7,553 bases of DNA, from the NCBI GenBank assembly GCA_031274985.1, contig JAISPK010000132.1, positions 1 through 7,553 of the forward strand, read 5' to 3'. Every line of letters begins with the position of its first letter. Within the stretch, counting starts at the first letter, position 1. The position numbers and the translations under genes are program-made. Below are positions 1-5,641 of this stretch, piece by piece. Origin of the DNA: Coriobacteriales bacterium. GTDB lineage: Bacteria; Actinomycetota; Coriobacteriia; Coriobacteriales; UBA8131. The notes under the pieces are model-generated. The model was given only the letters and a program-made list of their open reading frames with translations, was not told where the DNA came from and did no database searches.

Positions 1-351
1 GGTCACCACATCGCCCACCTTGAGGCCACGGGGATGCAGAATGTAAGCCTTGGCGCCGTCGGCATAATGCAGCAGCGCAATGCGTGCAGAGCGGTTGGGG
101 TCGTATTCTACGGTTGCGACCTTGGCCGGAATGCCGTCCTTGGTGCGCTTGAAGTCAATGACGCGATACTTGCGCTTGTGGCCACCGCCCTGATGGCGAG
201 TGGTGATGCGCCCGTAATTGTTGCGACCGGCCTTTTTAGGCAGAGGACGCAGGAGCGATTTTTCGGGAGTTGCGGTGGTGATCTCCGCAAAATCCGATAC
301 GCTTTGGAAGCGGCGCCCCGGGCTGGTTGGTTTATATTGCTTGACTGCCAT
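1..351 (-). CDS. rplB: 50S ribosomal protein L2, N-terminal part (cut by window edge)
   Basis: L2 binds 23S rRNA near the peptidyl-transferase centre and helps join the subunits. The frame stays open from ATG at 351 to the first base of the window, giving 117 residues; the family is about 275, so more than half lies outside. The start reads MAVKQYKPTSPGRR, followed by the typical L2 stretches LPKKAGRNNYGRITTRHQGG (about residues 38-57) and ATVEYDPNRSARIALLHY (about 79-96). The start lies 1 nt after the rplW stop, with a GGAG inside the end of rplW about 7 nt upstream, so the two are translationally coupled. It is the last gene of the visible rpsJ-rplC-rplD-rplW-rplB run, which is the standard S10 order. 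Identity is certain from the protein; only the far end is unseen. Confidence 0.97.
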   Translation of the reverse strand, partial: MAVKQYKPTSPGRRFQSVSDFAEITTATPEKSLLRPLPKKAGRNNYGRITTRHQGGGHKRKYRVIDFKRTKDGIPAKVATVEYDPNRSARIALLHYADGAKAYILHPRGLKVGDVVT

Positions 352-352
352 A

Positions 353-637
353 TTACACTCCGAATGCTTCGATGGTTTCGCCCGCCACCAAAGTTACGAT
401 GGCTTTTTTCCAGGTGCGCGTATAGCCTTTGGCGTAACGTACCCGCTTGGGCTTTGCCTTAACGCTCATGGTGTTTACGTTGAGAACATGCACATCAAAG
501 ATCTTTTCTACGGCATCGCGTATCTCGATCTTGTTGGCTGTCTTTGCTACCTCAAAGGTGTAGCGGTTGTCGTTCAGGAGGTCATAAGAACGCTCCGAGA
601 TAATCGGGCGAATGATGACCTGACGTGGATCCTTCAT
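353..637 (-). CDS. rplW: 50S ribosomal protein L23
   Basis: L23 sits at the polypeptide exit of the large subunit, where it contacts 23S rRNA and serves as docking site for trigger factor and SRP. The product is 94 residues, normal for bacterial L23. It opens with MKDPRQVIIRPIISERSYDL, where the I-x-P-I-x-[ST]-E motif is diagnostic. The middle KIEIRDAVEKIFDVHVLNVN and the basic KPKRVRYAKGYTRTWKKAIV segment are the conserved RNA-binding part. The ATG follows the rplD stop with no gap (TAAATG). A strong GGAGG lies about 10 nt upstream, inside the end of rplD, so the start is well supported and coupled to rplD translation. Nothing unusual. Confidence 0.97.
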   Translation of the reverse strand: MKDPRQVIIRPIISERSYDLLNDNRYTFEVAKTANKIEIRDAVEKIFDVHVLNVNTMSVKAKPKRVRYAKGYTRTWKKAIVTLVAGETIEAFGV

Positions 638-1261
638 TTACTGAAGCACCTCCTCGATGTATTTCAGTGATGCAGTGGTGAACAGGAGGGTGGAATTATC
701 GAGGAAGTCACGCGTGTTGGATTCCGAAACGGCAATCACACGCACGCGAGGGATGTTCCTGAATGAGAGAAAAGCGTTGATGTTGTTATCCGGAAGCACG
801 ATGGTCACGCGACGGGCGATCTCGAGGGCCTTGAGAATGGCTGCTGCCTCTTTGGTAGAAGGCATCTCAAAGGCAAAATCATCGATTACCATGAGCTCGT
901 TGTCTGCCAGCTTGGCAGAAAGTGCGCCCTTCATGGCCAGTTTGACCTCTTTGCGATTGACCTTGATGGCATGTGAGCGGGGCGTGGGCCCAAAGACGAT
1001 GCCGCCGCCGCGATAATGCGGAGAACGGGTTGATCCCTGACGGGCGCGACCGGTGCCCTTTTGGCGAAACGGCTTGCGTCCACCACCGGACACCTCACCA
1101 CGAGACTTAGCGCTGTGGGTACCCTGCTGCTTGGCAGCCTGCTGGGCACGTACCACCATGTGCATCACGTGGATGTTGGGTGAGATTGCAAAGACCGAGT
1201 CCGCCACCTTAGTGGTGCCGAGCTTCTTGCCCTTGGTATCGGTTATGTTAATAGTTGCCAT
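638..1261 (-). CDS. rplD: 50S ribosomal protein L4
   Basis: L4 is an early-assembly 23S rRNA binder whose extended loop reaches into the exit tunnel. In E. coli L4 also represses its own S10 operon; whether that happens here is unknown. The product is 207 residues, the usual length. The tunnel loop is clear at about residues 47-95: GTHSAKSRGEVSGGGRKPFR, then QKGTGRARQGS and PHYRGGGIVFGPTPR. The C-terminal globular part has NNINAFLSFRNIPRVRVI near residue 160. A GAGGAG lies about 8 nt before the ATG at 1261, supporting that start. It is 24 nt downstream of rplC and abuts rplW. No abnormal residues were noticed in the loop. Confidence 0.97.
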   Translation of the reverse strand: MATINITDTKGKKLGTTKVADSVFAISPNIHVMHMVVRAQQAAKQQGTHSAKSRGEVSGGGRKPFRQKGTGRARQGSTRSPHYRGGGIVFGPTPRSHAIKVNRKEVKLAMKGALSAKLADNELMVIDDFAFEMPSTKEAAAILKALEIARRVTIVLPDNNINAFLSFRNIPRVRVIAVSESNTRDFLDNSTLLFTTASLKYIEEVLQ

Positions 1262-1285
1262 GACAGAACTCCTCTATATGATGCT

Positions 1286-1909
1286 CTACGCGGTGCGGAC
1301 GCGGAGTAGTGCGCCCTTGCCGCCCGGAACGGCACCTTTTACCAGGAGCAGATTGCGCTCCACATCTACTTTGACGATCTTGAGGTTTTTAACCGTGACC
1401 TTTTCGTCGCCCATATGACCGGGCATTTTCTTGCCTTTGAACACACGGCTGGGGGTTGCACACTGACCAACCGAGCCGGGAGCGCGGTGGAAGTGTGAAC
1501 CGTGGCCGCCGGGACCACCTTTGAAGTTGTGGCGCTTGATGCCGCCGGCAAAACCCTTACCTTTAGAGACGCCACTGACGTGCACCTCGGTTGACTCGGC
1601 AAAAGCCTCCAGGTTGATTTCCTGGCCTAGCTCATAGGCCGTGGCATCCTCGACCCTTACCTCGCTGAGGTAGCGGCGTGCTGCCGTGTTGGCATTCTTA
1701 AAATGCCCGGCCATTGGCTTGTTGATCTGCTTTTCTCTGAGTGAGCCGTAGCCGATTTGAATGGCGTTGTAGCCCTCTTTGGCATCGGTTTTTATCTGGG
1801 TGACCACGCAGGGGCCGGCCTCGATGACCGTGACCGGGATGAGCTGATCGTTTTCTGACCAGACCTGGGTCATTCCCACTTTGCGGCCTATTAACATGTT
1901 ACACATCAT
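1286..1909 (-). CDS. rplC: 50S ribosomal protein L3
   Basis: L3 is one of the first proteins to bind 23S rRNA, and its long loop reaches the peptidyl-transferase centre. The frame gives 207 residues, typical of the family. Signature parts are the N-terminal LIGRKVGMTQVW, the loop GFAGGIKRHNFKGGPGGHGS (about 119-138), and HRAPGSVGQCATPSRVFKGK followed by MPGHMGD (about 141-167). Start choice is ambiguous: two ATGs are adjacent (1909 and 1906) and a third lies at 1897. The GGAG (about 1913-1916) is 3 nt before the first and 6 nt before the second, so 1906 may be the true start (206 residues). The gene ends in TAG, which shows that TAG is a working stop codon here. Confidence 0.96.
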   Translation of the reverse strand: MMCNMLIGRKVGMTQVWSENDQLIPVTVIEAGPCVVTQIKTDAKEGYNAIQIGYGSLREKQINKPMAGHFKNANTAARRYLSEVRVEDATAYELGQEINLEAFAESTEVHVSGVSKGKGFAGGIKRHNFKGGPGGHGSHFHRAPGSVGQCATPSRVFKGKKMPGHMGDEKVTVKNLKIVKVDVERNLLLVKGAVPGGKGALLRVRTA

Positions 1910-1935
1910 CTGCTCCTAGAAACTTCTCTGACGAA

Positions 1936-2247
1936 CTACAGCTTGAGTTCAATATCAACGCCAGCCGGAAGATCCAGGCGCATCAACGAATCAACAGTGT
2001 TGGGAGTTGGCTCAAGAATATCGATGAGACGCTTGTGTGTGCGCATCTCAAACTGCTCTCTGGAGTCCTTGTCCTTGTGGGGTGAGCGAACCACGCAATA
2101 GAGGTTGCGCTCGGTAGGCAGGGGTACCGGCCCCGAAATCGAAGCACCGGTCTTCAGTGCCGTGTCCACGATGAGCTTGGTGGACTGGTCGACGATCTCG
2201 TGATCGTAACCCTTAAGACGAATTCTGATTCTTTGAGTCTTAGCCAT
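1936..2247 (-). CDS. rpsJ: 30S ribosomal protein S10
   Basis: S10 is a head protein of the small subunit and, as NusE, also takes part in antitermination complexes with NusB. The product is 103 residues (family 100-105). It starts MAKTQRIRIRLKGYDHEIVD and carries the signature SPHKDKDSREQFEMRTHKR at about residues 55-73. The ATG at 2247 shares one base with the fusA stop (TGATG), and a GGAGGAAA lies just upstream inside fusA, so S10 synthesis is coupled to EF-G synthesis. In many bacteria rpsJ opens a separate S10 operon, or tuf lies between fusA and rpsJ; here it follows fusA directly. Its stop codon is TAG. Confidence 0.98.
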   Translation of the reverse strand: MAKTQRIRIRLKGYDHEIVDQSTKLIVDTALKTGASISGPVPLPTERNLYCVVRSPHKDKDSREQFEMRTHKRLIDILEPTPNTVDSLMRLDLPAGVDIELKL

Positions 2248-4334
2248 CAGGCATTTCCTCCAGCCTTCAAGATGATCTCCTCGGCCACACTCTTGGGAAT
2301 GGGCTCATAAGAAGAAAACTGCATTGTGTATGATGCACGGCCCTGCGTAGACGAACGCAGGTCGGTAGCATATCCGAACATTTCTGAAAGGGGCACCATG
2401 GCGTTGACCTGTTGGGCGTTGCCACGGCTGTCTATGCCGAGGATGTGTCCGCGGCGACTTGATAGGTTGCCCATGACATCGCCCATGAAGTTTTCGGGGG
2501 TCTCCACCTCAACGCTCATGACCGGCTCTAAAAGCACCGGGGTTGAGCGGCGGAGCGCCTCCTTGACTGCCATGCTGCCGGCGATCTTAAAGGCCGCCTC
2601 TGAGGAGTCAACCTCGTGGTAGGAGCCGTCAACGAGCTCTACGCCGATGTCCACGATGGGATATCCGGCCAGAGTACCGCTTGCCAGCGCCTCCTGAATG
2701 CCCTTATCAACCGGGTTGATGTATTCCTTGGGAATGACACCGCCGACGATTTTGCTGGTAAATTCGTAGCCCTCGCCCGGCTCGCGCTTGACGAGGTTGA
2801 TGTAGACGTGTCCGTATTGACCACGACCACCACTCTGGCGGACGAACTTGCCTTCAACGTGCTCGACGTTCTTGCCGGCAGTCTCGCGGTAGGCCACCTG
2901 GGGCTTACCGACGTTTGCCTCGACCTTGAACTCGCGCAGCAGACGGTCAACGATGATCTCCAGGTGAAGCTCACCCATACCGGCGATGACCGTTTGACCG
3001 GTCTCCTGGTTGGTGGTGACCTTAAAGGTGGGGTCTTCCTCAGCCAGCTTCTGCAGGGCTATGCCCAGCTTGTCCTGCTCGGCCTTGGTCTTGGGCTCAA
3101 TGGCAATGTCAATGACGGGGTCAGGGAATTCCATGCTCTCAAGGATGACGGGCGAGCTCTCAATGCAGAGCGTGTCGCCGGTTGAGGTGTCTTTGAGGCC
3201 CACGGCAGCAACGATGTCGCCGGCTGAGCAAACCTCGATATCCTGACGTGAGTTGGAGTGCATCTCCAGCAAACGGCCGATGCGCTCTTTTTTGTCCTTG
3301 GTTGCATTGATAACGTATGAACCGGCAGAAAGCTTGCCGGAGTACACGCGAAAATAGGTGAGCTTGCCCACGTAGGGGTCGGTCATGACCTTAAAGGCCA
3401 GAGCGGCAAAGGGCTCCTTCTCGTCGGAGATACGCTCGATCTCGGCACCGGTTTTGGCATCGAATCCCTTGATTGCCGGAATGTCCAGCGGACTCGGCAG
3501 GTAATTGATGATGGCATCGAGCAGTTCCTGAATGCCCTTGTTCTTAAAGGAGGCGCCGCACACCACCGGGGTGATGGTGCAGACGATGGTGCCTTTACGT
3601 ATCGCAGCAATGACCTGCTCGTTGGAGTAGTCCTCGCCTTCGAGCACGGCCATCATTAAGTCGTCGTCAAACTCGGCGGCGGTTTCTACCAGCTCCTCGC
3701 GAAGCCTCTTGGCCTCGGAGAGCAACTCTGCAGGAATCTCTGCTTCTTCGGGGTAGATAATGCCGTTGTCGTCCTCATTGAAGAGCTCTGCCTTCATGGA
3801 AAGCAGATCGATGATGCCTTCAAAGCGATTCTCTGCGCCAATGGGCAGCTGCAGGGTCACGGGGCGGGCATCGAGGCGGTCTGCCATCTGGTCGAGCACT
3901 GCAAAGTAGTCAGCGCCCGTGCGGTCCATCTTATTGATGAACGCCATGCGGGGTACCTGGTAACGGCGGGCTTGACGCCACACCGTCTCACTTTGGGGTT
4001 GTACGCCGCCTACGGCGCAGAACACGGCAACCGTGCCATCGAGTACGCGCAGCGAACGCTCCACCTCGGCCGTAAAATCTACGTGGCCGGGGGTATCGAT
4101 GATCTGGATTCGTGAATCCTTCCAAAAGCAGGTGGTAGCAGCAGAGGTAATGGTGATACCGCGCTCCTGCTCCTGCACCATCCAGTCCATCGTAGCAGCG
4201 CCATCGTGTACCTCACCGATCTTGTGACTCTTGCCGGTGTAGTAGAGGATACGCTCTGTGGTTGTGGTTTTACCCGCATCGATGTGTGCCATGATGCCGA
4301 TATTGCGGGTATCTTTAAGTGAAATCTTAGCCAT
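2247..4334 (-). CDS. fusA: translation elongation factor G
   Basis: EF-G is the GTPase that drives tRNA-mRNA translocation and, with RRF, ribosome recycling in the cytoplasm. The product is 695 residues, the normal length. GTPase motifs are intact: P-loop AHIDAGKT (16-23), switch I RGITI (58-62), switch II DTPGHVDF (80-87, catalytic His84) and NKMD (134-137). Later landmarks are GMGELHLE (452-459), GRGQYGHVYI (503-512) and the domain IV tip HEVDSSEAAF (573-582), so all five domains are present. The start at 4334 is 11 nt after rpsG. The only SD-like sequence is GGTAGG, overlapping the rpsG stop about 12 nt before the ATG, so initiation probably depends on ribosomes finishing rpsG. The TGA stop overlaps the rpsJ start. 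I see no tuf gene next to it. Confidence 0.99.
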   Translation of the reverse strand: MAKISLKDTRNIGIMAHIDAGKTTTTERILYYTGKSHKIGEVHDGAATMDWMVQEQERGITITSAATTCFWKDSRIQIIDTPGHVDFTAEVERSLRVLDGTVAVFCAVGGVQPQSETVWRQARRYQVPRMAFINKMDRTGADYFAVLDQMADRLDARPVTLQLPIGAENRFEGIIDLLSMKAELFNEDDNGIIYPEEAEIPAELLSEAKRLREELVETAAEFDDDLMMAVLEGEDYSNEQVIAAIRKGTIVCTITPVVCGASFKNKGIQELLDAIINYLPSPLDIPAIKGFDAKTGAEIERISDEKEPFAALAFKVMTDPYVGKLTYFRVYSGKLSAGSYVINATKDKKERIGRLLEMHSNSRQDIEVCSAGDIVAAVGLKDTSTGDTLCIESSPVILESMEFPDPVIDIAIEPKTKAEQDKLGIALQKLAEEDPTFKVTTNQETGQTVIAGMGELHLEIIVDRLLREFKVEANVGKPQVAYRETAGKNVEHVEGKFVRQSGGRGQYGHVYINLVKREPGEGYEFTSKIVGGVIPKEYINPVDKGIQEALASGTLAGYPIVDIGVELVDGSYHEVDSSEAAFKIAGSMAVKEALRRSTPVLLEPVMSVEVETPENFMGDVMGNLSSRRGHILGIDSRGNAQQVNAMVPLSEMFGYATDLRSSTQGRASYTMQFSSYEPIPKSVAEEIILKAGGNA

Positions 4335-4345
4335 TAATTAAAAAC

Positions 4346-4816
4346 CTACCAACGATAATGGGAGAAGGCCCGGTTGGCCTCAGCCATCTTGAATATATCT
4401 TCACGCTTCTTAACCGAAGTGCCGGTGCTGTTAGAAGCATCGAGGATCTCTGCGGCCAAACGCTCCGGCATGGTCTTCTCTTTGCGCTTGCGGGAGAAGT
4501 CCACGATCCAGCGGATGGCGAGTGTCGTGGCGCGACGGGTATTGACCTCCATGGGCACCTGGTACGTGGCACCACCAACACGCTTGGGCTTTACCTCCAG
4601 CGTGGGGCGCACATTTTCCATTGCCTTCTTGAATACCGAAAGCGGATCCTGCCCACTCTTTTCTTCGATGATGTCAAAGGCGCCGTATACTATACCCTCG
4701 GCTACCGACTTTTTGCCATCAAGTAATACCTTGTTGACAAGCTGGGTCACCAGGCGGTTGTTGTATGTTGCATCGGGAGTGATTTCCCTGCGCTCGGCAG
4801 CTGCTCTACGTGGCAT
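4346..4816 (-). CDS. rpsG: 30S ribosomal protein S7
   Basis: S7 starts assembly of the small-subunit head by binding the 3' domain of 16S rRNA and lies at the E-site. The product is 156 residues, as expected, opening MPRRAAAERREITPDATYNN. Conserved family parts include LVNKVLLDGKKSVAEGIVYG (about 26-45), ENVRPTLEVKPKRVGGATYQ (about 67-86) and the C-terminal KMAEANRAFSHYRW. AAGGAG lies about 5 nt before the ATG at 4816, so the start is firm. In E. coli, S7 binds the rpsL-rpsG spacer of its own mRNA to repress translation. Here that spacer is 220 nt and filled with tandem repeats, so any such control would need a different structure. It is followed by fusA after 11 nt. Its stop is TAG. Confidence 0.98.
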   Translation of the reverse strand: MPRRAAAERREITPDATYNNRLVTQLVNKVLLDGKKSVAEGIVYGAFDIIEEKSGQDPLSVFKKAMENVRPTLEVKPKRVGGATYQVPMEVNTRRATTLAIRWIVDFSRKRKEKTMPERLAAEILDASNSTGTSVKKREDIFKMAEANRAFSHYRW

Positions 4817-4889
4817 GCGTGCTCCTTCTTTCTGTACTCTGTGTACTCTGCTCTGTGTACTCTGTCGTCCTGCGCGTTTCCTCAGTCAT
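4806..4889 (-). other. possible small upstream ORF overlapping the rpsG start
   Basis: From the ATG at 4889, formed by the last intact 19-bp repeat, the minus-strand frame stays open for 27 codons. It passes through the 14-bp duplication and the rpsG Shine-Dalgarno and stops at TAG (4808-4806), 11 nt inside rpsG in another frame. A GAGG-like SD from the repeat linker lies 8 nt before this ATG. The peptide would be rich in Thr, Glu and Arg, with no recognisable domain. It may be a regulatory uORF that competes with or feeds ribosomes to rpsG, or just a by-product of the repeat. There is no evidence of selection from a single sequence. Confidence 0.2.
4837..4864. repeat. perfect 14-bp tandem duplication upstream of rpsG
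   Basis: CTCTGTGTACTCTG occurs twice back to back (4837-4850 and 4851-4864, plus strand), with a further partial TCTGTACTC just before it at 4831. It lies between the rpsG Shine-Dalgarno and the 19-bp array. It shares the CTCTGT word with the array linker TTTCCTCTGT, which hints that both grew by the same slippage-prone process. No function is evident. Confidence 0.85.
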
Positions 4890-4986
4890 CCTGAGTTTCC
4901 TCTGTCATCCTGAGTCTCCTCTGTCATCCTGAGTTTCCTCTGTCATCCTGAGTTTCCTCTGTCATCCTGAGCGAAGCGAAGGATCT
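4861..4986. repeat. 19-bp tandem repeat array with palindromic parent unit, rpsL-rpsG spacer
   Basis: On the plus strand GTCATCCTGAG recurs at 4885, 4904, 4923, 4942 and 4961, a strict 19-nt period. The linkers are TTTCCTCT (one copy TCTCCTCT). A degenerate copy, GTCGTCCTGCG, lies at 4864, 21 nt away. Only the last copy (4961-4986) continues with CGAAGCGAAGGATCT, which completes an imperfect palindrome (ATCCT 4964-4968 pairs with AGGAT 4980-4984). I recall GTCATCCTGAGCGAAGCG-type elements as widespread intergenic repeats in unrelated bacteria; that is memory, not a search. The array looks like tandem expansion of one half of that element. It lies inside a ribosomal-protein mRNA, between rpsL and rpsG, and contains no ordinary gene. 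Confidence 0.92.
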
Positions 4987-4998
4987 TTCTCTTACATC

Positions 4999-5024
4999 AA
5001 AAAGGTACCCAACCTACAGATACC
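4999..5024 (-). terminator. terminator-like hairpin with T5 between rpsL and rpsG
   Basis: In the mRNA sense, GGTATC (5024-5019) pairs with GGTACC (5009-5004), including one T-G pair, around a 9-nt loop. TTTTT (5003-4999) follows directly. The stem can extend by three more pairs that use part of the T tract (AGA at 5027-5025). It begins 12 nt after the rpsL stop. As the essential genes downstream have no other promoter I can see, it is more likely a partial terminator, a processing site or an mRNA 3'-end stabiliser for rpsL than a full stop. The stem is short, so it may be weak. Confidence 0.4.
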
Positions 5025-5036
5025 TCTCACTATTAC

Positions 5037-5408
5037 CTACTTAGGTCTCTTGGCCCCGTAACGGCTTCTGGCCTGCTTGCGGTCGTTAACGGGAGCACAG
5101 TCCAGTGCTGCACGAATGACCTTATAGCGCACACCGGGGAGGTCTTTTACACGACCGCCACGGATAAGCACCATGGAGTGCTCTTGCAGGTTATGGCCGA
5201 TGCCGGGGATATAGGCACTGACCTCCATGCCATTTACCAGGCGAACACGGCATACTTTGCGAAGGGCCGAATTAGGCTTTTTTGGCGTGGTGGTGTAAAC
5301 ACGGGTACATACGCCACGTTTTTGTGGGTTGCCTTTAAGGGCCGGGGTCTTCTTCTTGTCCACGACCTGCTTGCGGCTCTTGCGCACCAGTTGGTTAATA
5401 GTCGGCAA
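5037..5408 (-). CDS. rpsL: 30S ribosomal protein S12, TTG start
   Basis: S12 lies at the decoding centre and controls translational accuracy. I place the start at TTG (5408), giving PTINQLVRKSRKQ after the initiator Met and 123 residues, the family length. AAGGAG (5420-5415) lies 6 nt before it. An in-frame ATG at 5423 and GTG at 5468 would add 5 or 20 residues not found in the family, and the ATG directly abuts the AAGGAG. The core is typical: TPALKGNPQKRGVCTRVYTT, PKKPNSALRKVCRVRLVNGM and ILIRGGRVKDLPGVRY as written MVLIRGGRVKDLPGVRY. The lysines linked to streptomycin response (in KKPNS and RVKDLPG) and the modifiable Asp of KDLPG are all present. It is the first gene of the str-S10 unit and ends in TAG. 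Confidence 0.95.
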   Translation of the reverse strand: MPTINQLVRKSRKQVVDKKKTPALKGNPQKRGVCTRVYTTTPKKPNSALRKVCRVRLVNGMEVSAYIPGIGHNLQEHSMVLIRGGRVKDLPGVRYKVIRAALDCAPVNDRKQARSRYGAKRPK

Positions 5409-5530
5409 AATGCTCTCCTTCATGTTAACTTTGAGCTCTAGGGGTGAGAAACTCTGAGTTGTGCTCACGTAAAAAACATGGTGGTTTCTGCGGTATTACA
5501 CACAGAAAACACGCGCCTAAAAAGACGCGA
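5409..5530 (-). promoter_or_regulatory. structured rpsL mRNA leader of about 120 nt
   Basis: The stretch from the expected transcription start to the rpsL start holds three possible hairpins. CGCGTC (5529-5524) pairs with GGCGCG (5517-5512) around TTTTTA. TTTCTG (5508-5503) pairs with CAGAAA (5490-5485). GTGAG (about 5468-5464) pairs with CTCAC (about 5448-5444), with AACT/AGTT nested inside. AAGGAG at 5420-5415 is the rpsL Shine-Dalgarno. I do not recognise a named riboswitch or r-protein leader family. None of the hairpins ends in a clean T tract, so classical attenuation is not evident; an autoregulatory or RNA-stability role is only a guess. Confidence 0.4.
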
Positions 5531-5536
5531 GTGAGA

Positions 5537-5565
5537 ATATTATCAGTCTCTTCCGATGCTGTCAA
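5537..5565 (-). promoter_or_regulatory. sigma-A type promoter of the rpsL operon
   Basis: TTGACA (5565-5560) is a perfect -35 box. After exactly 17 nt comes TAATAT (5542-5537), preceded by TG at the extended -10 position. An overlapping GATAAT is also possible at 15-nt spacing. Transcription should start near 5530 and run through rpsL, rpsG, fusA and the S10 genes. Position and strength fit a ribosomal-protein operon, and no other promoter of this quality is visible downstream. Confidence 0.8.
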
Positions 5566-5569
5566 ACGC

Positions 5570-5585
5570 CACGCCGCCGGGCGTG
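5570..5585 (-). other. GC-rich hairpin just upstream of the rpsL promoter
   Basis: CACGCC (5585-5580) pairs perfectly with GGCGTG (5575-5570) around CGGC and ends 4 nt before the -35 box. It lies downstream of the anti-sigma gene and could end or slow that transcript. No T tract follows on either strand, so it is not a standard intrinsic terminator. It could also be an operator-like inverted repeat beside the promoter. Confidence 0.35.
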
Positions 5586-5641
5586 TCCATATTTATCAAA
5601 GGAGGTGCGGATATCGATATGCGTGACTTGCATCGCCTGCC

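Noticed and set aside
34..670. Open frames of 142 and 150 codons on the plus strand
   Set aside because: They are shadows of rplB and rplW with no family resemblance and no ribosome binding site worth noting.
2616..3185. 189-codon open frame on the plus strand
   Set aside because: It is fully antisense to fusA, and its Leu/Val/Asp-rich composition mirrors the fusA codons. The minus-strand protein is unmistakable EF-G.
4861..4986. CRISPR array
   Set aside because: The copies are directly contiguous at 19-nt period with constant 8-nt linkers; there are no variable spacers and no cas genes.
5409..5468. N-terminal extension of S12 from GTG at 5468
   Set aside because: The extra 20 residues are unlike any S12, no ribosome binding site precedes the GTG, and AAGGAG points to TTG at 5408.
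5570..5585. Intrinsic terminator of the anti-sigma operon
   Set aside because: The stem is good but no T tract follows on either strand. Kept only as a hairpin of unknown role.
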